A stretch of 38,118 nt of DNA from GWA1-39-11 sp964360265 (GCA_964360265.1 CAYHUY010000006.1:1-38118), one strand, 5' to 3'; shown: positions 22,341 through 31,149, counted from the stretch's first letter. The notes: generated from the letters alone by a model not told the origin. Translations and numbers: made by a program.

Positions 22341-24512
22341 TTATGGTGTGGGGGATGGAAACTCTGGGTGAGGACAGTCAACACAGTAACGGGCTCCTGT
22401 CAGATCCGTAATAATTGTTTTCTCCAGCTCCTCAATATTTTCAAGCTGTCCTTGTTTTGCAAGATCTCCGGTAGCTTTGTCTATAAATACTTTTTCTCGA
22501 CTAATTTTGGCGCGACTATCTTCCTTGCCCCTTATGAAATATTCAAATCTTGTCGGGCACCGGCCGGGAGTATCCTGTGGAGGTGCAATTTGACCAGTAT
22601 CTGTGCAGACGTGTCTTCCGACAACGCTGTCTGGTTGCTGAGGCAATTCCGGTTCTGTGCCCTCAAGCACCTTGGTCATTAGGGAATTCCAAATAGGAGA
22701 TGCTCCGGTAATTCCGGATGCAACACCTGCCATAGGAGTGTTATCGTTATTGCCAACCCAAACAGCAACAACATAGGAAGGAGTATATCCTATTGTCCAG
22801 TTATCTCGAAGATCGTTAGTTGTGCCGGTTTTTGCCGAAACAGGATAATTGCCAATTTTTAAATCGGAATTTGTTCCGAAAGCTTGCGACCGCGCTCCGT
22901 TATCAAGTAATATATGCGAGATTATATATGCTATTCCATCCGGCAACACTTTTTCTCCAAAGATTGTGCTTTTGGGAGGTTTATACTCTTCGAGTATTTT
23001 TCCTTTACTATCAGTTACTTTAAGGATTGCGCGCAGTGGGATTCTATATCCATTATTTGCAAAAACACCAAATGCTTCGGCCATATTAAGCATTGTTACC
23101 TCGCCCCCCCCAAGCGTAAGAGAAAGTCCATAGCGTGAGGGGTCTGTAAAAGTTGTGATCCCCATGGCTGAGGCTGTTGCAACCATTGCTTCAACTCCAT
23201 TTGCTTTAAGCATTTTTACAGCGGGGATATTATATGAATTGGCAAGAGCATATCTCATTTGTACAACTCCATGAAACTTCCCATCGTAATTAACGGGACA
23301 ATATGGGGCATGCCCAGGATTTGGGAAACATACTTTCTCATCTACGAAGGGGGTTGCCGCAGTATAGCCCTTAATTAATCCGACAGCATAATTTATAGGT
23401 TTTATTGATGAACCCGGTTGGCGACGCGCCAATGTAACGTTGACATTCCCATCGTGTTCTTCATCAAAGTAGTCACGGCTTCCTACCATTGCCAAAACCT
23501 CTCCTGTCTTAGGGTTGGTAATTAGAGCAGCTCCATTAGACACTCGTAGTCTCGCAAGGCTTTCTATCTCTGCTGCAACAGATGCCTGAGCGTATTCTTG
23601 GAGGGGTAAATCAAGGGATGTGACCACTTCAAGACCTCCCTGTTCAACCATGCGATCTCCATATTTTTGAGTTAGTAGATCCTTTACAAAAAAAACAAAA
23701 TGGGGAGCCAAAATTTTATTTTGAATTTTGGAAAATTTAAGAACATGCTCCCCCGCTTCATTTTTTTGTGCGTTCGTTATGTATTCCTGATCACGCATGG
23801 TTTTTAAAACTTCAAGTTGCCGAGATTTTCCAAGTTCCGGGCGCGAACCAAAGGGCGAATAAATACTTGGAGCTTCCGGAAGCGCAGCAAGGAAAGCGGA
23901 TTCGGCCAGATTAAGTTTGTCAACTGATTTATCAAAATAAACAAGGCTTGCCGCCTGAACTCCCCAAGCGGTGCCTCCGTAAGAGACCTGGTTTAGGTAC
24001 ATTTCAAGAATTTTGTCTTTGGTATAAACAGATTCCACGATAAACGCTAAAATTATTTCTCTCACTTTTCTCGTAATGGTTCTCTCAGGTGTTAAAAGAG
24101 AATTTTTAACAAGCTGTTGCGTGATGGTTGATCCTCCCTGTTGCAGTTCTTGATTTAGGACATTTGCCAGAAACGCCCGCGCGATTCCTCGCAAGTCTAT
24201 TGCCCCATGCTTGTAAAAATCTTTATCCTCAATTGCAATAGTCGCTTTTTTTAATTCATCCGGTATTTTTTCAAACGGGACAAAGGTTTGGTTTTTCGAA
24301 GCAAAAATTGTATATAAACGCTCGCCGTTCCTGTCATAAATCTTTGTTGATTGAGGATAGCTAGTTATTCCTATTGTCGCAGTTGATGGAATATCTTTCA
24401 AAATGAAAAAATAGGATGCTACAAAAGAGATAGTAATTATAAAAAGGAAGATAAGCCTCTTTCTTTTTATTTTCCAAAACTTTAGCTTTGAGAAAATGCT
24501 TCTTGGGTGCAT
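22341..24512 (-). CDS. Class A penicillin-binding protein (PBP1A-like), second paralogue
   Basis: 723 aa. A basic cytoplasmic start and one anchor helix (about 20-40) are followed by glycosyltransferase 51 motifs EDKDFYKHGAIDLRG, QGGSTITQQLVKNSL and MYLNQVSYGGTAWGVQAA, then transpeptidase motifs S-S-I-K (RQPGSSIKPI), S-Y-N and KTGTT. The C-terminal tail differs from the first paralogue: it carries four Cys (VCTDTG, RCPT, YCVDCPHP) and ends in Pro/Ser/Thr. The Cys pairs could form disulphides outside the membrane. Both enzymes build peptidoglycan. Confidence 0.94.
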   Translation of the reverse strand: MHPRSIFSKLKFWKIKRKRLIFLFIITISFVASYFFILKDIPSTATIGITSYPQSTKIYDRNGERLYTIFASKNQTFVPFEKIPDELKKATIAIEDKDFYKHGAIDLRGIARAFLANVLNQELQQGGSTITQQLVKNSLLTPERTITRKVREIILAFIVESVYTKDKILEMYLNQVSYGGTAWGVQAASLVYFDKSVDKLNLAESAFLAALPEAPSIYSPFGSRPELGKSRQLEVLKTMRDQEYITNAQKNEAGEHVLKFSKIQNKILAPHFVFFVKDLLTQKYGDRMVEQGGLEVVTSLDLPLQEYAQASVAAEIESLARLRVSNGAALITNPKTGEVLAMVGSRDYFDEEHDGNVNVTLARRQPGSSIKPINYAVGLIKGYTAATPFVDEKVCFPNPGHAPYCPVNYDGKFHGVVQMRYALANSYNIPAVKMLKANGVEAMVATASAMGITTFTDPSRYGLSLTLGGGEVTMLNMAEAFGVFANNGYRIPLRAILKVTDSKGKILEEYKPPKSTIFGEKVLPDGIAYIISHILLDNGARSQAFGTNSDLKIGNYPVSAKTGTTNDLRDNWTIGYTPSYVVAVWVGNNDNTPMAGVASGITGASPIWNSLMTKVLEGTEPELPQQPDSVVGRHVCTDTGQIAPPQDTPGRCPTRFEYFIRGKEDSRAKISREKVFIDKATGDLAKQGQLENIEELEKTIITDLTGARYCVDCPHPEFPSPTP

Positions 24513-24559
24513 TAATATGTTTCTTGTCTGTGGATTTCTATATAAATCAAACGAAAATT

Positions 24560-24568
24560 ATTATATCA
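24560..24568 (-). promoter_or_regulatory. Extended -10 promoter for the second PBP gene
   Basis: TGATATAAT on the minus strand, leaving a leader of about 40 nt. It abuts the -10 of the divergent cvpA-CAP gene. Confidence 0.5.
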
Positions 24569-24574
24569 TATATT
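24569..24574 (+). promoter_or_regulatory. -10 box of the CvpA-CAP gene (TATATT)
   Basis: TATATT ends 6 nt before the ATG at 24581, the same spacing as other predicted leaderless genes here. No clear -35 is visible. Confidence 0.4.
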
Positions 24575-24580
24575 ATTGTA

Positions 24581-25591
24581 ATGGATCTCTCGTCGTATAT
24601 CGATTATTTAGAAAAACTTTTATCGCTTATCCCATTTAACGTATTTGACTACATAATTTTCGCAGCACTCGCGCTTTATATTTTTGAAGATGTTTCATTT
24701 GGGATGATTGCGGCAGGTATAAGTCTTACCTCAATATTATCTGCCTTTTTCATAGGATTAATTCTCTATCCCTTCATCTCGGATTTTATTATTTCAAAGT
24801 TTGCCGCCCCAAAAGGAATCTCGGATGCGATCGCCTTCCTCTTAACGGTTGGTGTAACTTTTATTGTTACGTCAGTTTCCCTCTCGCTTTTAAGAAGAAA
24901 ATTTGCTCCTGTCAGACTACCTAGGGGATTAGACATAGCGGGAGGTGCAATTTTTGGCGCGCTTTCATTTTTTCTCATTGCCTCCTTTGTCGTCGCCCTT
25001 CTTCTCTCATTCCCCGTATCTTCCGTAATTAAAGATTCAATAAGAAATTCTATCGCCGGGAGATTTTTGTTTACAAGGACTCAGGGAATGGAGAATCAAG
25101 CGAGAAAAGTATTCGGCGGAGCAATTGAAGAAACGATTAATTTTTTAACAATAACGACCGGATCGGACCAAAGTATAAATTTAAATTTCAAAACCACCTC
25201 TCTTAATATAGATGAAAGGTCGGAAACACAAATGTTAAAAAGCATAAATACTCAAAGAAGGCAAAAGGGATTATCGGAGTTGGCTTTTGAAGAAGCCCTT
25301 TCCCAGGTAGCAAGGAGCCATGCGAAAGACATGCTTAAAAGAGGATATTTTTCACATTATTCACTAGAGGGTTTTTCTCCTTTTGATAGACTTGAGATGG
25401 CAGGTATTTCTTATAAGTATGCGGGAGAGAATCTAGCTTTTGCGCCGGATGTGGAGATTGCAATGGATGGATTGATGAAAAGCACCGGACATCGCGAAAA
25501 CATTTTAACACCAGATTTTGGCAAGGCAGGCATTGGAGTAATTGATGCCGGAATTTATGGAAAAATGTTTGTCCAGGAGTTCACCGACTAA
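24581..25591 (+). CDS. CvpA-like membrane domain fused to a CAP/SCP domain
   Basis: 336 aa from the ATG at 24581; an upstream extension of the frame crosses the divergent promoter region and was rejected. Residues about 1-150 hold four hydrophobic segments of CvpA/YkwD-type character (FDYIIFAALALYIFEDVSFGMIAA is the first). Residues about 220-336 form a CAP domain: SINTQRRQKGLSELAF, VARSHAKDM, YFSHYSLEG, AGENLAF, and STGHRENIL with its catalytic-type His and Glu. CAP domains in bacteria are usually extracellular; substrate unknown. The domain pair is recurrent in CPR and clostridial genomes as far as I recall. Confidence 0.88.
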   Translation: MDLSSYIDYLEKLLSLIPFNVFDYIIFAALALYIFEDVSFGMIAAGISLTSILSAFFIGLILYPFISDFIISKFAAPKGISDAIAFLLTVGVTFIVTSVSLSLLRRKFAPVRLPRGLDIAGGAIFGALSFFLIASFVVALLLSFPVSSVIKDSIRNSIAGRFLFTRTQGMENQARKVFGGAIEETINFLTITTGSDQSINLNFKTTSLNIDERSETQMLKSINTQRRQKGLSELAFEEALSQVARSHAKDMLKRGYFSHYSLEGFSPFDRLEMAGISYKYAGENLAFAPDVEIAMDGLMKSTGHRENILTPDFGKAGIGVIDAGIYGKMFVQEFTD

Positions 25592-25600
25592 CCGCTGGAT

Positions 25601-25618
25601 ACTAGTTTCTAGTTGCTA
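25601..25618 (-). repeat. Intergenic repeat word TAGCAACTAGAAACTAGT (copy 3)
   Basis: On the minus strand the word starts exactly at the TAG stop codon of the VIT-family gene, as copy 2 does at the PBP stop. It fills most of the 24-bp space between two convergent genes. Confidence 0.65.
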
Positions 25619-26353
25619 TTTAAAGAGGGTACCTACAAAATAAGCAATTACCGCTGCGGCTCCACCAAGAAGAACTATTTCCCCTACTGCGCGAATCAAG
25701 GATTGAGTTGTTACCTTCCATCTAAGAATCCCAAGCAGCACAAGAGCAACAAAAGCAAATATAATAGAAATAACAAACTCGCTATCTGTCTCTAATAAAA
25801 TGTATGGTATAAGTGGAATGAAACCGAACGTAACAAAAGACCCCATCGTTGCAAGCCCAGTAAGAATTGGGTTTTCATGTTCTGGGGTAGGAATTTCGAG
25901 TTCATATCTCATCATGAATTCTGCCCAATAATCCTCATTTTTTGAATAGAGCTCTGTAATTTTTTGAGCCTGATCTCTTGTAAACCCCTTTTTCTGCAGA
26001 ATAAAAAGAGTTTCCATTTCTTCAAGCTCCTTGTTATTTTTTATCTCATAAAGCTCTTTATCACGCTCTGTTTTATAAACATCTTTATCTGCAAGAATAG
26101 ATAAAACATTTCCTGCACCCATAGAAAACGCATCGGCGAATAGATTTGCAAAGCCAAACACTAATACTACAATAATCGAAGTTTGACTTAGAGCCCCGCT
26201 TTGTGCTCCGGTAAATCCGGCTACAACTGCAAATGTGGTAACGATTCCGTCGCTTCCGCCATACACTATTTCTTTTAAATACGAAGAAATGGAAACCTTA
26301 CTGTGCTCCCGCTCAATGTGTTTCTTATAGTCTTCTTCTGTAAACTCTCTCAC
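25616..26353 (-). CDS. VIT1/CCC1-family iron/manganese transporter
   Basis: 245 aa. The family signature EIVYGGSDGIVTTFAVVAG is clear, followed by the first membrane helices and the cytoplasmic helical metal-binding region (about 95-150, rich in Glu: KELEEMETLFILQKKGF...EDYWAEFMMRYELE). Three more membrane helices close the protein. Relatives carry Fe2+ or Mn2+ by proton exchange. The start is GTG; it lies 6 nt after a TAAAAT box within the tail of the upstream gene, so it may have its own leaderless transcript despite only 9 bp between genes. Confidence 0.9.
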   Translation of the reverse strand: MREFTEEDYKKHIEREHSKVSISSYLKEIVYGGSDGIVTTFAVVAGFTGAQSGALSQTSIIVVLVFGFANLFADAFSMGAGNVLSILADKDVYKTERDKELYEIKNNKELEEMETLFILQKKGFTRDQAQKITELYSKNEDYWAEFMMRYELEIPTPEHENPILTGLATMGSFVTFGFIPLIPYILLETDSEFVISIIFAFVALVLLGILRWKVTTQSLIRAVGEIVLLGGAAAVIAYFVGTLFK

Positions 26354-26359
26354 GTTTAG

Positions 26360-26388
26360 ATTTTACCTTTTAATTAATTCCATCTCAA
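26360..26388 (-). promoter_or_regulatory. Internal promoter for the VIT-family gene
   Basis: TTGAGA -17 nt- TAAAAT -6 nt- GTG on the minus strand. The -35 lies in the last codons of the DUF4012 gene. Confidence 0.5.
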
Positions 26389-29014
26389 ATACTTGATCTT
26401 TGTTTACTTTTCTTGAGATTAATATAGAATTTCCTTCTAATTTTGCATTATCTACTCTCTTTGGCGAAAAAGACTCGCCGTAAGATAGCCTTAGCGTAAA
26501 TGGATAATCCAATGTACCAGGCTGTTTTGATAAAAAAAGCGAATAATTTAAGACGGGAGAAGAGATAGATTCTGCTCCGTTATCATATATAACTTCAATT
26601 GTCTGTTTTGTTTTTTGAGGTACAGTGATAATAAATCCAAAAACTTGCATGCCATCCTCAACTGTCTTGTCAACCTCAAGCTTTTTTGGAGGAGTAAAAC
26701 TCTTACCTTCATAAATCGTAGCATCTGTAATTGCTTCTGTTATCTCTTTTGTACCCCCGTTTAGACTTATTGACGTGAGATTACTTCCAAGTGGAGTAAA
26801 TATTCTAATAAAGGCCTTGTATTCCCTATCATCGTTGTCATTATAAAGCACGTGAATAACTTTAGAAGTAGCTTTCTTATCCTCAATCACTCTTTCATAT
26901 ATAGTTTCTCTCAAAATTCCAATATTCGCCTTATTTACTCCAATATTTGCCTCATTTATGGCAAGGAAATCATTTATTGTATTTTGTTTATTCTCCCTCA
27001 AGTCCGCCACCTCACCGCCATAGCCATCTGCAGAAAACGCTTTCTGAATGGATGCAGTGTTAAACGCAAAAAGAATATGTTTTTCATCCAATAATTTTGG
27101 GAGGATACGAGTAGCTTTTATAAAGTTATTTTTTTCTTCCAATTCAAGTGTTAGTTGATTAAACAAGGCTTGTAAAACGTCTTTTTTAGCAGTTGAGCCG
27201 GGAAAAAAGCTTTCATCTATAGTGTTTTGTAAAAAGTCAAAAGTATTTGTTTCGTCGAGAGTTTTCTTGTAAGAGGTCAATATTATAGGGCCTACTTCGC
27301 CTATAACCTGTTTTACGGCTTCAAAATTCAGAGCTATTACCCCATCCACTTTTTTTCCGGTTTCAAGATTATAAAGAAGCGCGGCATAACTCGCCGATTT
27401 TTGAAAATTTGGATCGAAATTGCTATCACGAAGGTAAAGATGGGGCTGCAAGTACCTTCTCACTATATAATGAGGTTCAACGTGTGCTTTTAGTTTTCCG
27501 TCATATTCATAAACATCCCGAAGTTTTAATTCTTCAATTTTTCCACCTTTTATTTTTAACTCCCCTAAAGATCCAATGAATCCTCCTGTAGGTCTTAACT
27601 CTCCGTTATTTTGAAATAGGATAAGATAATTTTTTTCACCGCTAAACCCGAGGAGATCCGGCAAAACCTGAGCGAGATTAATCATGCGAGGCAAATCAGG
27701 GGTAATGATTGCGCGAAACGCAGAGTTTTTTGAAATTGAAATTTGCTCTTCCGCCTTAAAGTACAGAAAAACCGCATCCGATATTAGCCTGTCAAGCTCC
27801 TCTCTATTAATCCCCTTTGATAATTGTTCTAATTTGTCAAAATCAGAAGAGGCGTTGCCCAAAAGACTTATTCCCGTTTGTGCATCATCAATGCTTGCCT
27901 CAACATCTTTCAATCCAAAAACACCAATGCCACGCGCTATAAATAATAGAGTAGGCTTAGTGATTTCAAGAAGCAATTTTGAGTTTTTTAAATTACCCGA
28001 TAAGGTTTGATAATCATGTTTGTTAAGTGCATCAATAGAGTTTTTGAGTTGTAGTGCGGTAATGCCAATGAAAAGGACATTAAGAACGAAAAATAGAATT
28101 AGTGCGTAGAGCGCGGCATGCCATACAAACTTAAAGCTCTTCTGCTTTATTAATGCGGACCCCTGTGTTGTGATTTTTCTTTTTGACTCACCTATTTCAA
28201 CACTTTCCCCTTCAAAAAACCTTATGCTTCTCTCAAAACCCATGAGATATTTATCAAGAAAAATAGGCGTCATAACAATCTTTGATTTAATCTCTTTCTC
28301 TATTTGGTTATATGATTTTTGAGTATTGTCAGATTTTTTTTCATCTTCATACTGAATTTCAAGATCGTGTTCTACCCTTCTCAATATGTGCACGGCAGAG
28401 ATGAGGGTTTCAGGATGTGCATAAAAAAGATAATAAAAATTATTTTGCCCTTTTGGACCAAAAAGTACATGGCTTATTCCTGCGACCGCGTCTGTTATAT
28501 ATATTGGAAAGATTGGGTTCAAATCATTTCCAGAAAGTACGAAAGATTTATTTGTTATTGCCTTTTGAATAATTTTTGATATTTCTGAATCTTTGTAACC
28601 TCCTTTTTCGCAATAAATATCTCCCAAAAATAAAAAATGAACGAATCTGAATTTTTTATATTCAAGAATTAAATCAAAGAATTTATCTAATTCGAAAATG
28701 CTTATTAATACTACGGTTTTTGTCTGATCCTGTTCGATTTTCTTAAATATCTCCGGTAAAAATCGTCTATCAGATTGATTACAAAAAATTACCGCATAGT
28801 CTATTTTTTCTTCTAAATTGCTTAATAGATATGAAGAAGAGCGGCCTATGCGGTAAAAATCCTTAATATCTCCAACTGTTTTGTCATCTGATAGATGTAC
28901 GATTTTAAATTGAGGGTTAAATTCATTTGTTAAATCTTCAATTAGAGGTGCATCCCCCGACAAGAGAATTATGGGTTTTTCGCGTTCTTGGGTTTCAATA
29001 GTGAGTTTGGGCAT
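26363..29014 (-). CDS. DUF4012 protein with degenerate epimerase-like N-terminal domain
   Basis: 883 aa. Residues about 1-215 look like a decayed SDR/NAD-epimerase fold: alternating strands and helices, FLFLGDIYCEKGG, and PIYITDAVAGISHVLFG resembling the P-xx-V-xD-V-A block of sugar epimerases, but without the glycine-rich NAD loop. One membrane helix (about 295-320) leads to an extracellular part with the DUF4012 signature NYLILFQNNGELRPTGGFIG (about 461 onward) and a beta-rich C-terminus. DUF4012 function is unknown; it is frequent in CPR and some Gram-positive surface loci. A 21-bp tandem duplication encodes ANIGVNKANIG. Confidence 0.85.
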   Translation of the reverse strand: MPKLTIETQEREKPIILLSGDAPLIEDLTNEFNPQFKIVHLSDDKTVGDIKDFYRIGRSSSYLLSNLEEKIDYAVIFCNQSDRRFLPEIFKKIEQDQTKTVVLISIFELDKFFDLILEYKKFRFVHFLFLGDIYCEKGGYKDSEISKIIQKAITNKSFVLSGNDLNPIFPIYITDAVAGISHVLFGPKGQNNFYYLFYAHPETLISAVHILRRVEHDLEIQYEDEKKSDNTQKSYNQIEKEIKSKIVMTPIFLDKYLMGFERSIRFFEGESVEIGESKRKITTQGSALIKQKSFKFVWHAALYALILFFVLNVLFIGITALQLKNSIDALNKHDYQTLSGNLKNSKLLLEITKPTLLFIARGIGVFGLKDVEASIDDAQTGISLLGNASSDFDKLEQLSKGINREELDRLISDAVFLYFKAEEQISISKNSAFRAIITPDLPRMINLAQVLPDLLGFSGEKNYLILFQNNGELRPTGGFIGSLGELKIKGGKIEELKLRDVYEYDGKLKAHVEPHYIVRRYLQPHLYLRDSNFDPNFQKSASYAALLYNLETGKKVDGVIALNFEAVKQVIGEVGPIILTSYKKTLDETNTFDFLQNTIDESFFPGSTAKKDVLQALFNQLTLELEEKNNFIKATRILPKLLDEKHILFAFNTASIQKAFSADGYGGEVADLRENKQNTINDFLAINEANIGVNKANIGILRETIYERVIEDKKATSKVIHVLYNDNDDREYKAFIRIFTPLGSNLTSISLNGGTKEITEAITDATIYEGKSFTPPKKLEVDKTVEDGMQVFGFIITVPQKTKQTIEVIYDNGAESISSPVLNYSLFLSKQPGTLDYPFTLRLSYGESFSPKRVDNAKLEGNSILISRKVNKDQVFEMELIKR
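26919..26958. repeat. 21-bp tandem duplication in the DUF4012 gene
   Basis: CCAATATTCGCCTTATTTA (26919) recurs 21 bp later with two changes, adding seven residues (EANIGVN/KANIGIL). Confidence 0.7.
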
Positions 29015-29020
29015 GAGAAT

Positions 29021-29050
29021 AGTTTACTTTAAGAGCATCATGGGTATCAA
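29021..29050 (-). promoter_or_regulatory. Promoter of the DUF4012 gene, predicted leaderless
   Basis: TTGATA -18 nt- TAAACT -6 nt- ATG on the minus strand. Confidence 0.6.
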
Positions 29051-29067
29051 CCCCGATTAAATCGGGG
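29051..29067. repeat. Perfect hairpin CCCCGATTAAATCGGGG
   Basis: Seven-base arms surround a TAA loop, 9 bp after the RNase H stop and next to the -35 of the DUF4012 promoter. No T-tract follows on the minus strand, so a terminator role is weakly supported. Confidence 0.85.
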
Positions 29068-29076
29068 GCAAGGGCA

Positions 29077-29517
29077 TCAAGGACTATATTCTCCATCGAG
29101 GGCAAGATTGACGAGAAGGTCTGCTTCCAAGTTTGCTTCTCGGCGAACATGTTCGTAAATTATTTTTGCTCCATTTTTCTTTTCTAAAGCTTTTACTGTA
29201 AAGTAGAGATTGCGAAGATTTTCATTTTTAATTTTCCACCTTCCCGATAATTGTTCGACCACAAGTTTCGAGTCCAAAAAAAACTGAACATTCAATACTG
29301 GATGTTGAATATTCAGCCCCACATATTTAAGGGCGGCGATTACCGCCGTATATTCGGCGACGTTGTTCGTTGCTTTTCCGATAGTTTTTCCTTCTTCGTA
29401 GATTTTAGTACCTTCCCAATTATATATAACGAATCCATAGGCAGCCGGTCCGGGATTTCCGCGAGCACCACCATCACAGTAGATAGTAAATATTGGCTTG
29501 TTTGGTTCGTTTATCAT
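29077..29517 (-). CDS. rnhA: Ribonuclease HI-like protein
   Basis: 146 aa. The four acidic active-site residues are present: YCDGGARGNPG (D15), NNVAEYTA (E55), FLDSKLVVEQL (D82) and ANLEADLLVN (D133). It cleaves RNA in RNA-DNA hybrids, for example primer remnants. Residues 69-79 (NIQHPVLNVQF) between helix and strand are encoded by a 33-bp imperfect inverted repeat and appear inserted. The gene lies 57 bp after the large membrane protein gene on the same strand, with a possible extended -10 box between. Confidence 0.93.
   Translation of the reverse strand: MINEPNKPIFTIYCDGGARGNPGPAAYGFVIYNWEGTKIYEEGKTIGKATNNVAEYTAVIAALKYVGLNIQHPVLNVQFFLDSKLVVEQLSGRWKIKNENLRNLYFTVKALEKKNGAKIIYEHVRREANLEADLLVNLALDGEYSP
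29284..29316. repeat. In-frame inverted repeat in rnhA
   Basis: CTGAACATTCAATA (29284-29297) and TGTTGAATATTCAG (29303-29316) pair except for two G-T-type changes, over a 5-nt loop. It is AT-rich, unlike the pgk element. Confidence 0.75.
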
Positions 29518-29558
29518 TTCAAATATTTTTCACAGAACTAACTCCTAATTACTAAACG

Positions 29559-29567
29559 ATTATAACA
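29559..29567 (-). promoter_or_regulatory. Possible extended -10 for rnhA
   Basis: TGTTATAAT on the minus strand fits TGnTATAAT, leaving a leader of about 35 nt. No -35 is evident. Confidence 0.4.
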
Positions 29568-29574
29568 GAGGAGA

Positions 29575-31143
29575 TTATGCGAGATCTTCTCGCTTTGAGT
29601 GCAGGAAGGAAAACCATTGTTCAAAGAATGCGATTAAACCTTTCAGTGGCGTTTCAATTATTATATCAAGAACAAATATAAAAACATTAATCTGGCGAAC
29701 TCCGTCTGCCAGATATCTTCCAACCCGCGCAATAGGCATAAAGAAAAAGTCAACAAATGGAGTCAGAAGCCTCGCTTTCTCCTTAACGGTATAAATATTT
29801 GCGGCCTGATTAATTCTATAAGACAAGAAAGTAATTATCGCAAAAAAGAAAATGAAGAACGCTTGACTTACAAAGTTGAAACCCAGTCGACTCAGGATGT
29901 AAATGATAACCCCAAAGCTTAAAAGATAGGTGCCAATCCAAACTATCGTAAATATAGTATCAAGAAGTGTTTTTGCTCTCGGTTTATGATGAAAAGCAAG
30001 AGATTTTCCAAGGTTTGGTATCCCATCGAATAAAAGCGAATTTATTCTATTAACAATTCTTTGTGTATTATCTTTTCCGGGTGCCCTTATGAAAAATGAT
30101 ACTAGAATCATCATTCCAACTGGAATCGCAATATTAATTGCAATAACTCCCCAGAGAATGTGGCCGTAAACCAGTCTGTCATAAGTGCCTTCTATAGTTA
30201 AGGCCAGAAATACTTTTGAGAGTAAAATAAAGATGATAGAACGAATTATTGCCCGTCTTACCTTCCCTGAAATATTAGCATAGCGCGCATTGCAAGTTTC
30301 TGTAATAATATTAGTAAGCTCCTCAGGGCTTGATATGAGTTCCCGAAATTTTCCATTATATTTCATTAAAACATCTTCAAGAATTAAAAACGGTGGGATT
30401 TGTCTTTTAACAAATTCAAATATCTTAAAACGCCCAGGATAATTCAATTGCTTCTCCATAATGCGTTTGCCTTCTGAAAACCTTTGGGCAGTTTGATGTA
30501 GATTATTTGAATTAAGTCTTCCAAAATATTGGTTGAAAAGCGCATACCGTAAAAATGGTAAGTCTTCTTTTGCGAACGATTTCCTTATGGCTATGAAAAC
30601 TTGAATATCACGTGTTTCCTCAGTATCGTCCTGAATTTTAATTATTTTTTTAATGGTGCGGAAAATATAAGAAATCATAGCTTCCTTCTGCGGGGTTGGT
30701 TTAAGTCTATCCTCAAGGTCGGAGGATATTAAATGATAGATCCATTCATTGAGTTCCGACTCTTTCTCCCTATTGTGTTTAGGGATAATATTTCTAAGTT
30801 CAAGATAAAGGTCAATTGTTTCCTCAATCTCTAAGATTTGATGATCGCTGATGCTTTCCTCAGGGAAGTATCTTGCCCAAATAAGTTCACGGACAAGGAG
30901 ATTTCCAACAGTTTTGCCATTTCCACCAAGAAGGAGACGGCGTCTTAAAATTCGTTCAATTGCCGCACGTAAAATTACTTCTTCTTCCCGGTTTTCGATT
31001 GCAGTTCTAAGTCTTTCGTACCACGCAGAGAGTTCTGCGGCAATTCCGCTTGCAAATCCCTGATCTCCTTTTTCCCCGCCAGCCTCCTCGTGCGCCTTAA
31101 TTAAGTAATCAGAATCCTGATTGAGCTTTGCAGACGAATCCAT
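29575..31143 (-). CDS. Large membrane protein of unknown function
   Basis: 522 aa; I do not recognise the family. The first ~290 residues are soluble and strongly charged, predicted helical, with an RILRRRLLLGGNGKTVGNLL stretch near residue 70 that is not a true P-loop. Five hydrophobic segments follow at about 295-315, 330-352, 393-422, 424-445 and 485-505. There is no signal peptide, so the N-terminal half is likely cytoplasmic. Similar long membrane proteins of unknown function are common in CPR genomes. The gene has its own clear promoter, divergent from valS. Confidence 0.75.
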   Translation of the reverse strand: MDSSAKLNQDSDYLIKAHEEAGGEKGDQGFASGIAAELSAWYERLRTAIENREEEVILRAAIERILRRRLLLGGNGKTVGNLLVRELIWARYFPEESISDHQILEIEETIDLYLELRNIIPKHNREKESELNEWIYHLISSDLEDRLKPTPQKEAMISYIFRTIKKIIKIQDDTEETRDIQVFIAIRKSFAKEDLPFLRYALFNQYFGRLNSNNLHQTAQRFSEGKRIMEKQLNYPGRFKIFEFVKRQIPPFLILEDVLMKYNGKFRELISSPEELTNIITETCNARYANISGKVRRAIIRSIIFILLSKVFLALTIEGTYDRLVYGHILWGVIAINIAIPVGMMILVSFFIRAPGKDNTQRIVNRINSLLFDGIPNLGKSLAFHHKPRAKTLLDTIFTIVWIGTYLLSFGVIIYILSRLGFNFVSQAFFIFFFAIITFLSYRINQAANIYTVKEKARLLTPFVDFFFMPIARVGRYLADGVRQINVFIFVLDIIIETPLKGLIAFFEQWFSFLHSKREDLA

Positions 31144-31149
31144 AAGTGT

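Noticed and set aside
29051..29067. Intrinsic terminator after rnhA
   Set aside because: The hairpin is perfect but no T-tract follows on the minus strand, so it is listed only as a repeat.
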